This document shows, piece by piece, positions 25,612 to 33,714 of a stretch of 64,000 nucleotides of DNA. Below the pieces are notes generated by a model. It worked only from the letters and a program-made list of their open reading frames with translations. It had not been told where the DNA came from and made no database searches. This stretch comes from Clostridium frigoris (GTDB lineage: Bacteria; Bacillota; Clostridia; Clostridiales; Clostridiaceae). Every line of letters starts with the position of its first letter. Position 1 is the first letter of the stretch. The position numbers and the translations under genes are program-made. The stretch lies in assembly GCF_018861865.1 (NCBI RefSeq), contig NZ_JAHLDV010000005.1, forward strand, positions 92,516 through 156,515. The letters run 5' to 3'.

Positions 25612-27024
25612 TTAATCTTCCTTTGTAATTATATCTCTTGCCACTATTACTCCAGTTACAGATGCCTGCATTAACCCTCTAGTTATTCCTGCCCCATCCC
25701 CTATAGTATACAAATTGTTAATCGCTGTTTCAAATTTATCATTAGTACTAAATTTACTAGAATAGAACTTAACTTCCACACCATACAATAATGTATTTTT
25801 GCTATATAAACCTGGTGCTATCTTGTCAAAGGCTTTTAATGCTTCTACAATAGAAGTTAAATGTCTTTGTGGTAATACAAAACTTAAATCACCTGGTACT
25901 GCTGATTTTAGGGTAGGCAATGTAGTTGACTTACTTAATCTATTAACATCTGTTCTTCTTCCCTTTAGTAAATCCCCGAGTCTTTGAACCATTATCCCCC
26001 CACCAGTTAACATGTTGCCTAGCTGAGCTATATATTTCCCATAACCAATAGGTTGATTAAACGGCTCTGTAAAACTAGTAGATACAAGCATTGCAAAGTT
26101 TGTATTGCCTGTTCTAAGTTTTTGATCTGAATAACTATGACCATTTACAACTGCAATGGTATTATCATCATAATACTCTGCTGAAACTACTCCACCTGGA
26201 TTCATACAGAAGGTTCTAACCTTATTACCAAAGGTATCAGAATAATAAACTAATTTCGCCTCATATAAGTCCTTTGTTAGATGATCCATAACAGAGTTAG
26301 GCACCTCAACTCTTACCCCAATATCTACTGCATTATTAGTGACCTTTATACCATGTTTTTTAGCTTCTTTTGCAATCCACTCAGCCCCACCCCTACCTGG
26401 TGCTGCTACAACATACTTCGCATTAACCTTAAATACACCGTCTTTATTCTTTAATAATACTCCAGTAGCTTTATTGTCCTCAATTATTATCTCTTCTACT
26501 TCACTAAGTTCAACAAATTCTGTATTTGTATTATCTATTAAGTGATGATACATAGATTTTAAAACCTCATATGCAAGTTCTGTTCCTAAATGCCTAACTG
26601 GGCACTCAACAAGACGAATATTGTGTTTGCTTGCTTCATATTTAACATCCTCTACTTTATCACTATTAAGTCCATATACCTTTTTATTCGCTCCAAATTT
26701 TATATATATATCGTCACAATACTTTATTAACTTTTTTGATTCATCTTCAGAAAAATATTCTAGAAGTCTTCCTCCAACTTCTGGGCTTAACGAAAGCTTA
26801 CCATCTGAAAAAGCTCCAGCTCCAGCCCATCCATATGTTATTCCACAAGGATTACATTTAACACATTTGCCATTGATCCTCGCTGGACATTTTCTTTTCT
26901 CTATATTTCTTCCTTTATCAACTATAAGTACGCTGAGTTCAGGCTTTTTATTAGCAATTTCCAGTGCGGTAAATATTCCTGCTGGACCGGCTCCTACAAT
27001 AATTACATCGTAATTTTTTTTCAT
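25612..27024 (-). CDS. FAD-dependent dehydrogenase, COG2509 type
   Basis: The 470-residue protein has an N-terminal dinucleotide motif, VIIVGAGPAGIFTAL. It is followed by a cysteine-rich stretch, KRKCPARINGKCVKCNPC, then YGWAGAGAFSDGKL. VVAAPGRGGAEW and a C-terminal IGDGAGITRGLMQA FAD motif follow. This architecture is common in anaerobes but its substrate is unknown. The Cys-rich stretch may bind metal. AAGGAGG precedes the ATG. Confidence 0.85.
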   Translation of the reverse strand: MKKNYDVIIVGAGPAGIFTALEIANKKPELSVLIVDKGRNIEKRKCPARINGKCVKCNPCGITYGWAGAGAFSDGKLSLSPEVGGRLLEYFSEDESKKLIKYCDDIYIKFGANKKVYGLNSDKVEDVKYEASKHNIRLVECPVRHLGTELAYEVLKSMYHHLIDNTNTEFVELSEVEEIIIEDNKATGVLLKNKDGVFKVNAKYVVAAPGRGGAEWIAKEAKKHGIKVTNNAVDIGVRVEVPNSVMDHLTKDLYEAKLVYYSDTFGNKVRTFCMNPGGVVSAEYYDDNTIAVVNGHSYSDQKLRTGNTNFAMLVSTSFTEPFNQPIGYGKYIAQLGNMLTGGGIMVQRLGDLLKGRRTDVNRLSKSTTLPTLKSAVPGDLSFVLPQRHLTSIVEALKAFDKIAPGLYSKNTLLYGVEVKFYSSKFSTNDKFETAINNLYTIGDGAGITRGLMQASVTGVIVARDIITKED

Positions 27025-27206
27025 TTCATAAGCCTCCTTATATTACTCCGTAGAGAATAAAAATTATTAATGGTTGCCATACTCTTTAATATTAGCAGAG
27101 CAATATTAATCAGTCAATATAAAATACGAATATTAGTAATCTATTTTTGATAATAGTTCGTGTATGTTTTTACTAAAGTACTCTATCATCAAATTTAAAA
27201 TAAAAA

Positions 27207-27239
27207 ATGCACTTATTCGCATTTATTGAATAAGTGTAT
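27207..27239 (-). terminator. Terminator after the YhaM-like gene
   Basis: The stem ATGCACTTATTC / GAATAAGTGTAT with a 9-base loop has one mismatch or wobble and is followed on the minus strand by TTTTTTATTTT. Confidence 0.82.
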
Positions 27240-27320
27240 TTTTATATTAGGTAATTACAAACCGATCTACTATACTTTTCAATTTTTCAAAGTTTATCAA
27301 GTTTATTAAAATATTTTTGC

Positions 27321-28283
27321 CTATTTCTTAAGAAAACTATTATAAATACTTATATTATCTAAGGATCTTATCCTTTCTGAAAACTTACCTTCTTTTGTAT
27401 CCCCTACAGCTTTATTCATATCATACATTCTTGCGTCCATTATGTCTAAATGATGTAACATCTCTGCTTCTGGTATCATTGGTTTTTTAGGACTTCCATA
27501 TTCCGCTTCATAATGATGCGCTAGTACCATATGTTCTAATAACATTGTTACTTCTTTATCTGCTTTAACCTCAATGCTTGCTGTTTCTATCATCTTAACC
27601 CCTTGTACTATATGTCCTAAAAGTTGACCTTCAACAGAATACTCACTTACAATTCCAAGTTCACTAGCATTCATCTCATATATTTTCCCAATATCATGAA
27701 GTATTATACCTGCATATAATAAATCTGTATTTAGAAAAGTATAAATCTCGCTTAATTTTTCTCCTGCCTTAAGCATGGTCGTTGTATGATATAGGAGCCC
27801 TGATCTTATAGCATGGTGATTAGACTTAGCGGCCGGGTAATGCATTAATTTCTCTTCATTATAAGTTAAAATATTAGTAACTATATTTTGAATATCTGTA
27901 TTTTTAATTTTAGATAAGTAGTTTAAAACATCATCATACATTTTTTCTGGTAAATAAGGTGCTACAGCAACATAATCACAAATATTTACGTTATCTTTTT
28001 CCTCAGTTAATCTTATTGCTTCAATTTTTAATTGAAGTTTTCCTCTCCACTCATTTACAGTTCCCTTAATTTTAACTAATATGCTTTGTTTGAACTTATT
28101 TTCTAATTCATCATTGCACTCCCAAAGTTTTGCATTTATATCACCTGAAGCATCTCCTAAATTAAAATCCAAATATTTATTTGTATTACTATTATTAGAA
28201 ACCTTTGCATCAACGGACTTTATAACAAAAAATCCTTCAATCCTATCACCCTTTTTTATTTCACTTATCTTTTTCATTTCCAT
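27321..28283 (-). CDS. 3'-5' exoribonuclease of the YhaM family
   Basis: From the ATG at 28283 the product has 320 residues: an N-terminal OB-fold nucleic-acid-binding domain (about residues 15-95, FNLGDASGDINAKLW) and an HD domain. The HD domain has HHAIRSGLLYHTTTM, GIILHDIGKIYE and HMVLAHHYEAEYGSP. AAGGAG lies 6 bp before this ATG. A frame continuing upstream to 28373 has no ribosome site and is probably not translated. The family degrades RNA and ssDNA from the 3' end. Confidence 0.85.
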   Translation of the reverse strand: MEMKKISEIKKGDRIEGFFVIKSVDAKVSNNSNTNKYLDFNLGDASGDINAKLWECNDELENKFKQSILVKIKGTVNEWRGKLQLKIEAIRLTEEKDNVNICDYVAVAPYLPEKMYDDVLNYLSKIKNTDIQNIVTNILTYNEEKLMHYPAAKSNHHAIRSGLLYHTTTMLKAGEKLSEIYTFLNTDLLYAGIILHDIGKIYEMNASELGIVSEYSVEGQLLGHIVQGVKMIETASIEVKADKEVTMLLEHMVLAHHYEAEYGSPKKPMIPEAEMLHHLDIMDARMYDMNKAVGDTKEGKFSERIRSLDNISIYNSFLKK

Positions 28284-28607
28284 ATTTATCTCCTTATATT
28301 GTAATAAATGTACTATATAATACGTTATGATGGTACAAGTGGCTAATACTTCTACACATATAAAATAAATCACATAACTTTAATACCACTTTAAATTATA
28401 CATCATTAATTGTTTATAAATTAAACTAATTGTTTTATAGCTTACCTTTTTTAATACTGCAGCTCCACAGGAGATGATTTAATAAATGTTTAGATCTAAT
28501 GTTTAAAATTATAAACAAATATAAATTTCCTATGATTTCCAGAATATTTTACCTTTGCTAAACTATACAGCATAAGTTATAATTTTGATAATAATGGAGG
28601 TGTTCAC
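28284..28607. other. AT-rich intergenic gap
   Basis: No gene seen. It must hold the promoters of the divergent YhaM-like gene and the small membrane protein; a GGAGGTG ribosome site lies at its right end. Confidence 0.4.
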
Positions 28608-28862
28608 ATGAACGTTGATTTTTCTAATATTAATCTTAATACCATTATTATGTTTGCATTAGCCTTATTGCTTGCTTATCTTGGTATTTCTGTATTTAAA
28701 ATGATTGGAAGGATATTAAGTATAGCACTTGGTATATTTCTTTTAATATATGTGCTTCAACAAGTAGGTATTACTGTTCCTGTATTAACAGATATTCTTA
28801 CCATCTTACTAAATATAATAACTCCAATTATAGATACTATTAGATCTTTAATTGGTTTGTAA
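28608..28862 (+). CDS. Small membrane protein, 84 residues
   Basis: Two to three hydrophobic helices (about residues 13-32, 38-53 and 58-80) make up nearly all of the protein. Family not recognised. A GGAGGTG ribosome site lies 7 bp before the ATG, and a strong terminator follows, so it is likely an expressed single gene. Function unknown. Confidence 0.7.
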   Translation: MNVDFSNINLNTIIMFALALLLAYLGISVFKMIGRILSIALGIFLLIYVLQQVGITVPVLTDILTILLNIITPIIDTIRSLIGL

Positions 28863-28887
28863 ACATCAATAAAATTTATTTTCAATG

Positions 28888-28936
28888 AAAAAATTAGTAG
28901 GACAAGCTTAAATACACTTGTTTTACTAATTTTTTT
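28888..28936 (+). terminator. Terminator after the small membrane protein gene
   Basis: An 18-bp stem (AAAAATTAGTAGGACAAG with CTTGTTTTACTAATTTTT, two G-U pairs) is followed by further T residues. Confidence 0.85.
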
Positions 28937-29112
28937 CTATTACATGTTTGCTTCTTATTACATATTTTTGCTTTTATTTACATCATTGTAACATAAAATA
29001 ATGATTTTTTATATGCTTATAATTTAACATGATGTTATATACTAAACCTTTTATACTACTTATGATTATCCATAGGCTTATTTTATGTAACACAAAATTT
29101 ACGAGGTGATAA

Positions 29113-29227
29113 TTGTATAAAAAGGTAGAAAAAAATAGAAAGCTCTAAACATGAATTAATTCATGTACGAATACGTGAAGATTTATCAAACTCTTTAGAA
29201 AGTTTTTACAAGATTATTCTTAAATAA
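29113..29227 (+). pseudogene. Possible frameshifted small gene, about 37 codons
   Basis: A TTG at 29113 has GAGGTG 5 bp upstream. The frame stops after 11 codons, but removing one A from the seven-A run near 29130 would give an uninterrupted 37-residue frame to the TAA at 29227 (LYKKVEKIESSKHELIHVRI and onward). A terminator hairpin lies 10 bp beyond. It is either a recently broken small gene, a frameshifting site or a sequencing slip. Confidence 0.4.
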
Positions 29228-29237
29228 ACGCTCACAA

Positions 29238-29270
29238 AAAAGTAGTTAAGATTAAACCTTAACTACTTTT
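29238..29270. terminator. Hairpin after the possible small gene
   Basis: A perfect 13-bp stem (AAAAGTAGTTAAG / CTTAACTACTTTT) with a 7-base loop ends in T residues. It could act in both directions. Confidence 0.75.
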
Positions 29271-29315
29271 CTAACTTGCTATTATTTTAATAATTTTGAC
29301 CCTCTATACATCTGC

Positions 29316-29405
29316 TTAAAAATTCTTACCACAAGCAACTAATTTTTTACCACTTTTTATTAATTTACTTTTATCTATTCCAACCTTAACTTTTATCTTT
29401 TTCAT
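29316..29405 (-). CDS. Possible Lys-rich peptide, 29 residues
   Basis: ATG at 29405, stop at 29316; the product begins MKKIKVKVGIDKSKLIKSGK and is strongly basic. AGGTGAGG lies about 10-12 bp upstream. The call rests only on this and on the open frame, so it is tentative. Confidence 0.3.
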   Translation of the reverse strand: MKKIKVKVGIDKSKLIKSGKKLVACGKNF

Positions 29406-29797
29406 ATAAATCCAACCTCACCTTATATATAATTACACTTCAAGTGCTTAAATATTAACCTTTTAACTTCTTATTTTCATATCTACTAGTATTATTACCA
29501 ATAATATTTCATCTTAATCAACTTCCATTACTATATATATGTTAAATATATATATATAATACTTGTATATGAATAACTCAAAATTTATACCTTATAATAT
29601 GCTTGATGATTAATTATAGGTGGATTTATCTTTTATTCAAAATCATTTTTCTTATATAATAATAGTTGTACTATTCAATTAATTACTCCCTGAAATCACA
29701 GTATTCATAAAAAAAAATATTAAAAAAATGAAGATACGCAAAATAATATTCCTAGCCCTTAAATATAATTATTAGATGTTTGTATGTATAAACAATA

Positions 29798-29849
29798 AAA
29801 AATAAGTGTATCAAGATGATCTAAAAATCATCTTGATACACTTATTTTT
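29798..29849 (-). terminator. Terminator of tRNA-Thr(CGT)
   Basis: A perfect 23-bp stem with a 6-base loop lies 14 bp past the tRNA 3' end; the minus-strand exit is T-rich. Confidence 0.88.
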
Positions 29850-29863
29850 ATTTACTTCACAAT

Positions 29864-29939
29864 TGGAGCTGAAAAAGGGGATCGAACCCTCGACCTACGC
29901 GTTACGAGTGCGTCACTCTACCAACTGAGCTATTTCAGC
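29864..29939 (-). tRNA. tRNA-Thr(CGT)
   Basis: The acceptor GCTGAAA/TTTCAGC, the anticodon loop CTCGTAA with CGT, GGTTCGATCC in the T arm, and an encoded CCA are present. Unlike the 19-kb array, the CCA is genomic. The base pair next to the anticodon loop looks like A-C. Confidence 0.93.
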
Positions 29940-29971
29940 ATATATTAAGAACTTCTAACTATTTCATTTAT

Positions 29972-30298
29972 CTAATAACGATACAGATTCTTGTTAAGCT
30001 TTAATCCATTTGCATCAGTAAATGCATTTGTAACAATCAAAATTAAATCAATTAACACCCATATTCCAAAACCACCAAAAGTTAAAATCATTAAAACCCC
30101 TGTACCAATTTTACCTACATAAAACCTATGAATACCGACTGTGCCAAAAAAAATACACAACAATAAAGTAATTAGCCAGTTTTTTGAGCTAATATTTCGT
30201 TCCTGATTCATATTTGTTTGAATCAATAAGTTAATACCACAAATTTTACAAAAATTAGATCCATCATCATTTTGAGAATTACAATTATGACAGAACAT
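29972..30298 (-). CDS. Zinc-ribbon plus TM2-domain membrane protein
   Basis: The 108-residue protein starts with a zinc ribbon, MFCHNCNSQNDDGSNFCKICG (two CxxC pairs), then a TM2 domain of two membrane helices with FFGTVGIHRFYVGKIGTGV and GIWVLIDLILI. Function of such proteins is unknown. AAGGGTGA precedes the ATG. It stands between tRNA-Thr and the parR-like gene. Confidence 0.82.
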   Translation of the reverse strand: MFCHNCNSQNDDGSNFCKICGINLLIQTNMNQERNISSKNWLITLLLCIFFGTVGIHRFYVGKIGTGVLMILTFGGFGIWVLIDLILIVTNAFTDANGLKLNKNLYRY

Positions 30299-30417
30299 TA
30301 AATCACCCTTTTTTATATTATTTGAAATCTCTCATTTATATTCTATCATATGTGTCAATACTTTACTATATGTACGAAACAAGAGTTTTTTAATAAGATA
30401 ACTTACACAGTAAAAAA

Positions 30418-30437
30418 GAGTGACTTTTACGTCACTC
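30418..30437 (-). terminator. Terminator of the parM-parR-like operon
   Basis: The stem GAGTGAC / GTCACTC with a 6-base loop is followed on the minus strand by TTTTTT, just past the stop of the parR-like gene. Confidence 0.8.
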
Positions 30438-30441
30438 ATAT

Positions 30442-30828
30442 CTATAAAGACATATCTTTTACGCAATTAAGCCTTTTCATATACTCACTTTCAACAGAAT
30501 CTATGTCGCTTTGTTGTTGCTCTTTTACTTTTTTAACATTAACCGAATCACTAGTTTTCAAATTAGAACCCGGCATAGCATTTTTAAAAAGATCCCCCAC
30601 TATATTACCTATATATTCTTTTACCTCAGGATTATCTAAAATATTTGCGATATCTACTGTATCTAGTTTTTTAACTTTATCGCCGTAATCCCTATAAAAC
30701 CTTAGAGCCTGCTTAATAAGTTTGGAATTATTAATACCTTTTTTCTCCATACTACTCACATAATTAATTAAATCTTTGTCTGTCTCATCTCCTAAATTTG
30801 ATGATACAGTTTTACGGAGTGCACCCAT
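30442..30828 (-). CDS. ParR-like DNA-binding adaptor
   Basis: A 128-residue, charged, helical protein beginning MGALRKTVSSNLGDETDKDL. The N-terminal third has a ribbon-helix-helix-like layout (short strand, then INYVSSMEKKGINNSKLIKQ), and the tail is Ser/Gln/Lys-rich. It follows the ParM-like actin gene by 2 bp, the usual place of parR in plasmid parC-parM-parR modules. ParR binds the centromere and the filament tip. The assignment rests mainly on position and layout. Confidence 0.65.
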   Translation of the reverse strand: MGALRKTVSSNLGDETDKDLINYVSSMEKKGINNSKLIKQALRFYRDYGDKVKKLDTVDIANILDNPEVKEYIGNIVGDLFKNAMPGSNLKTSDSVNVKKVKEQQQSDIDSVESEYMKRLNCVKDMSL

Positions 30829-30830
30829 GA

Positions 30831-31886
30831 TTATTGCCTCTCATCAGTGGTTGCAGCAACTTCTTTATTTCCATCCAAGTATTCAAGCACCAAAAGTTCT
30901 TTATATCTTTCAGCAAATAGTATAGCGTTAGCACATTGAGGATTCTTATCTTCTATTAATTTTGGCTCAGTTTTTTTAAACTCGCTTTGTAAATAATCTA
31001 ATAATAACGCAGCTGGTCCACCTATTATTCTTATATCCTTGCAAGTATTTGGTTTAAAAGAACTATTAATTGAACTTATAGCTTTCTCTACATAAGGTCT
31101 TAACACTAAGTCTTTAATATCTTGAATAATACTAGCTTCTCCAAATGGTAATTCATTGTCTTCTAAAAATTCAATAGCATCTGATATATCATAATTACCA
31201 TCAGACCCTTCAGCTGAGTTAAACTTAGTAAGAAGCGCTTCTATTGTTGGCTCAAACCCATGTTGTGCAAAGCTACTAGCCTTAGTCATTCCAAGAACCT
31301 TGTTACCAAACTCATCTTTTTCATATTTCCAGTGAGAAACATCTAAAGTGCCACCACCAAAATCAAGAAGCAACATTGGGTAAGTGAATGTTTCCATAGT
31401 TTCAGCACTTAATGTGCCCCCTTGCTTAAATACTTGTACATCTATAATTTCTATATCATATGTTACATTATTTATAGTTATAGATTGCTTCTCCATCTTC
31501 TTGATTTCATTTTTTAGTGGAACACTATGATCTATATAATATTCTGCAGGAAGTCCCACTGCAAGTCTTACCTTTATATTAGTTTCACCCTTAAAACTTA
31601 GTGCAATGGCATTAAGTAGGTTTAACTTATAATGGTCTGACATATATTTGTTAGGTTCCATATTTAGTTTACCTTCCTTATTTCCTACAGTAAATAACTT
31701 ACCATTCCAAATAATATTACTTATTCCTGTAGCTCTTGACCCATGTTTGCTTACCGCTGATACTCGACTAGCAAAAGTTACATTTGTACTCGTTTTTGTA
31801 AATGTATTTCCTATATCTACAGTTAATACTGATGCCAATACTTTATTTAATACGGGGTATTTTTTTGATATTTCTGTTAAGTTCAT
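30831..31886 (-). CDS. ParM/Alp-like actin ATPase, chromosomal
   Basis: The 351-residue protein has actin-superfamily motifs: phosphate-1 LTVDIGNTFTK at residues 21-31, phosphate-2 MLLLDFGGGTLDV at about 171-183, and the adenosine motif IRIIGGPAALLL near residue 300. Plasmid relatives form filaments that push DNA apart. Here it is on the chromosome next to dnaB, with a parR-like gene downstream and palindromic AT-rich DNA upstream. GGAGGA precedes the ATG. It could be a plasmid relic or have a cellular role. Confidence 0.8.
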   Translation of the reverse strand: MNLTEISKKYPVLNKVLASVLTVDIGNTFTKTSTNVTFASRVSAVSKHGSRATGISNIIWNGKLFTVGNKEGKLNMEPNKYMSDHYKLNLLNAIALSFKGETNIKVRLAVGLPAEYYIDHSVPLKNEIKKMEKQSITINNVTYDIEIIDVQVFKQGGTLSAETMETFTYPMLLLDFGGGTLDVSHWKYEKDEFGNKVLGMTKASSFAQHGFEPTIEALLTKFNSAEGSDGNYDISDAIEFLEDNELPFGEASIIQDIKDLVLRPYVEKAISSINSSFKPNTCKDIRIIGGPAALLLDYLQSEFKKTEPKLIEDKNPQCANAILFAERYKELLVLEYLDGNKEVAATTDERQ

Positions 31887-32141
31887 TATTTTTTCCTCCT
31901 AAATTTTTCTAATTGTTCTTTCTTGTTATATATTCTATATTTTAGGTTGATATCCTTCTTTTAATTTCTTTATTTGCAAATATTTATAAATATACATATA
32001 ATTATTTATTTTTATACCTGTAAATATATATATGTATATTTACAAATGTATACATATATAAATATATTAAAGAAAACCCACTTAATAAAATACCCATGAT
32101 GACGACCTTTTTCTTACTATGCATACACATGCACGAATAAA
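31887..32141. promoter_or_regulatory. AT-rich palindromic region upstream of the parM-like gene, candidate centromere
   Basis: It contains a 12-bp perfect inverted repeat TATATATGTATA...TATACATATATA (32027-32060) interleaved with a second one, GTAAATATA...TATATTTAC (32020-32043). Plasmid parC sites lie in this same position and are repetitive. The candidate rests on location and symmetry only. Confidence 0.4.
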
Positions 32142-32142
32142 A

Positions 32143-32179
32143 ATAGGATAACAAAACTTATTAAATTTTGTTATCCTAT
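32143..32179 (-). terminator. Terminator after dnaB
   Basis: The perfect 14-bp stem ATAGGATAACAAAA / TTTTGTTATCCTAT with a 9-base loop is followed on the minus strand by TTTTTATT. Confidence 0.88.
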
Positions 32180-32241
32180 AATAATTAATTATACTTACTT
32201 AAACCATCTTCTGTAATATATTTATCCACTAAAGTAATTTA

Positions 32242-33573
32242 TTAGTCTCTATGAATTACATCAAGTCTTGCAAATTTACTGAATTGACCTATCCATGCAA
32301 GTTTTACTGTTCCTATAGGACCATTTCTTTGTTTTGCTATTATAAGTTCTGCTACGTTTTTATCTTCCGTTTCCTCATTATAATATTCATCTCTATATAA
32401 GAACATAACAAGATCAGCATCCTGCTCAATAGATCCTGACTCTCTAAGGTCAGATAGCATAGGCCTGTGGTCAGTTCTTTGCTCTGGCGCACGTGACAGC
32501 TGTGATAATGCTATAACTGGACACTGCATCTCTTTTGCAAGGGCTTTAATAGATCTTGATATTTCTGATACTTCCTGTTGTCTACTTTCTGTATTGCTAC
32601 CAGTCATAAGTTGAAGATAATCTATTACTATCATATCAATTCCATGTTCCATTTTTAATTTTCTACACTTTGAACGCATATCCATGACAGAAGTTCCCGC
32701 TGTATCATCAATGAATATTTTAGCAGCAGCTAATGGTCCAGATGCTTTCGCTATATTTTCCCAATCTCTATCTTCTAAATCACCATGTCTAAGCTTTGAC
32801 ATATCAACATTTGCTTCTGAACATAATAACTTATAGGAAAGTTGTTCTTTTGACATTTCCAGAGAAAATACAGCTACACTTTTCCCCTGCCTAAGAGCCG
32901 CATACTCAGCAAGATTAAGTGCAAATGTAGTTTTACCCATAGATGGCCTTGCTGCAATAAGAATCATGTCACCCTTTTGAAATCCAGCTGTTTTATCATC
33001 AAGTTCTGGGAATCCACTTGATATACCAGTTGTTTCACCTTTATTATTAAAGATTCTTTCTATTTCTAGGAAACCTCTCTCAAGCACTGTATTCATCGGT
33101 TCAAAGTCCCCTGCATTTTTTTTCTGTGATATGTTAAATACTTTTTGCTCTGCAAGATCCATTACTGCCTCTACGTCATCTTGCTTATTATAACAATTTT
33201 CTATAATCTCAGTAGAAGATTTAATAAGTTTTCTTAAAGTAGATTTATCTTCTACAATTTTTATGTACGAACTTAAATTAGCTGTTGAGGGTATTGAGTT
33301 ACTTATCTCTGAAATATAAGTAATCCCCCCTGAAGCCTCTAATTTTTCAGCTGAACGTAAATGTTCGAGTAATGTAATCATGTCAATAGGTGTGTCTTTT
33401 TGATATAATTCATATATTGCGCTAAATATAACTTTATGTGAATCCCTGTAAAAATCATCGCTTTTTAAAACCTCCACTACTCTTGATATTGCGGTTTTAT
33501 CTATAAGCATTGATCCTATTACTGATTGTTCTGCTTCTAAGTTATACGGTAAACTTCTAAGAGGTGTATCCAT
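32242..33573 (-). CDS. dnaB: Replicative DNA helicase
   Basis: The 443-residue protein is close to the family length. It has the N-terminal primase-interaction domain (LPYNLEAEQSVIGSML) and a RecA-like motor with Walker A ARPSMGKTTFALN, Walker B MIVIDYLQLM and RESGSIEQDADLV. It unwinds DNA at the fork as a hexamer. GGAGAG precedes the ATG. It follows lonC in the rplI-lonC-dnaB neighbourhood and is preceded by a terminator-like hairpin. The loaders are probably the dnaD/dnaI-like pair at 17-19 kb. Confidence 0.97.
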   Translation of the reverse strand: MDTPLRSLPYNLEAEQSVIGSMLIDKTAISRVVEVLKSDDFYRDSHKVIFSAIYELYQKDTPIDMITLLEHLRSAEKLEASGGITYISEISNSIPSTANLSSYIKIVEDKSTLRKLIKSSTEIIENCYNKQDDVEAVMDLAEQKVFNISQKKNAGDFEPMNTVLERGFLEIERIFNNKGETTGISSGFPELDDKTAGFQKGDMILIAARPSMGKTTFALNLAEYAALRQGKSVAVFSLEMSKEQLSYKLLCSEANVDMSKLRHGDLEDRDWENIAKASGPLAAAKIFIDDTAGTSVMDMRSKCRKLKMEHGIDMIVIDYLQLMTGSNTESRQQEVSEISRSIKALAKEMQCPVIALSQLSRAPEQRTDHRPMLSDLRESGSIEQDADLVMFLYRDEYYNEETEDKNVAELIIAKQRNGPIGTVKLAWIGQFSKFARLDVIHRD

Positions 33574-33602
33574 TATCTATCTCTCCTAAATTAATCTTTT
33601 AT

Positions 33603-33646
33603 GCCCTGCTAAAAATGCAGCACCGAAGGTGCTGCATTTTTAGGGC
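33603..33646 (-). terminator. Strong hairpin between lonC and dnaB
   Basis: The long stem GCCCT(GC)TAAAAATGCAGCACC / GGTGCTGCATTTTTAGGGC forms, read on the minus strand, with a C(TTCG)G tetraloop and TTTTTA in the descending arm. It probably terminates lonC transcripts before dnaB. Confidence 0.75.
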
Positions 33647-33675
33647 CATTAATTATAGTTTATTTTATATTTAAT

Positions 33676-33714
33676 AGTAACTTTATGTTAATGAACAGTA
33701 ACTTTATGTTAATG
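33676..33714. repeat. 18-bp direct repeat spanning the lonC stop codon
   Basis: AGTAACTTTATGTTAATG occurs at 33676-33693 and 33697-33714, a 21-bp period. The second copy includes the lonC stop codon, so a short duplication has copied the gene's 3' end. Confidence 0.7.

Larger units (their letters stand above)
28937..29863. other. Gene-poor region of about 0.9 kb
   Basis: AT-rich, with no long frame. It holds a possible frameshifted mini-gene (29113-29227) with its own terminator, a possible 29-codon minus-strand gene (29316-29405), and the terminator hairpin of the tRNA-Thr gene. The rest shows only AT-rich simple sequence, including a TATATA run near 29550. Confidence 0.5.

Noticed and set aside
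32020..32060. Plasmid replication iterons
   Set aside because: The sequence is palindromic TATA-rich DNA with no run of identical direct repeats and no rep gene nearby; kept only as a candidate centromere.
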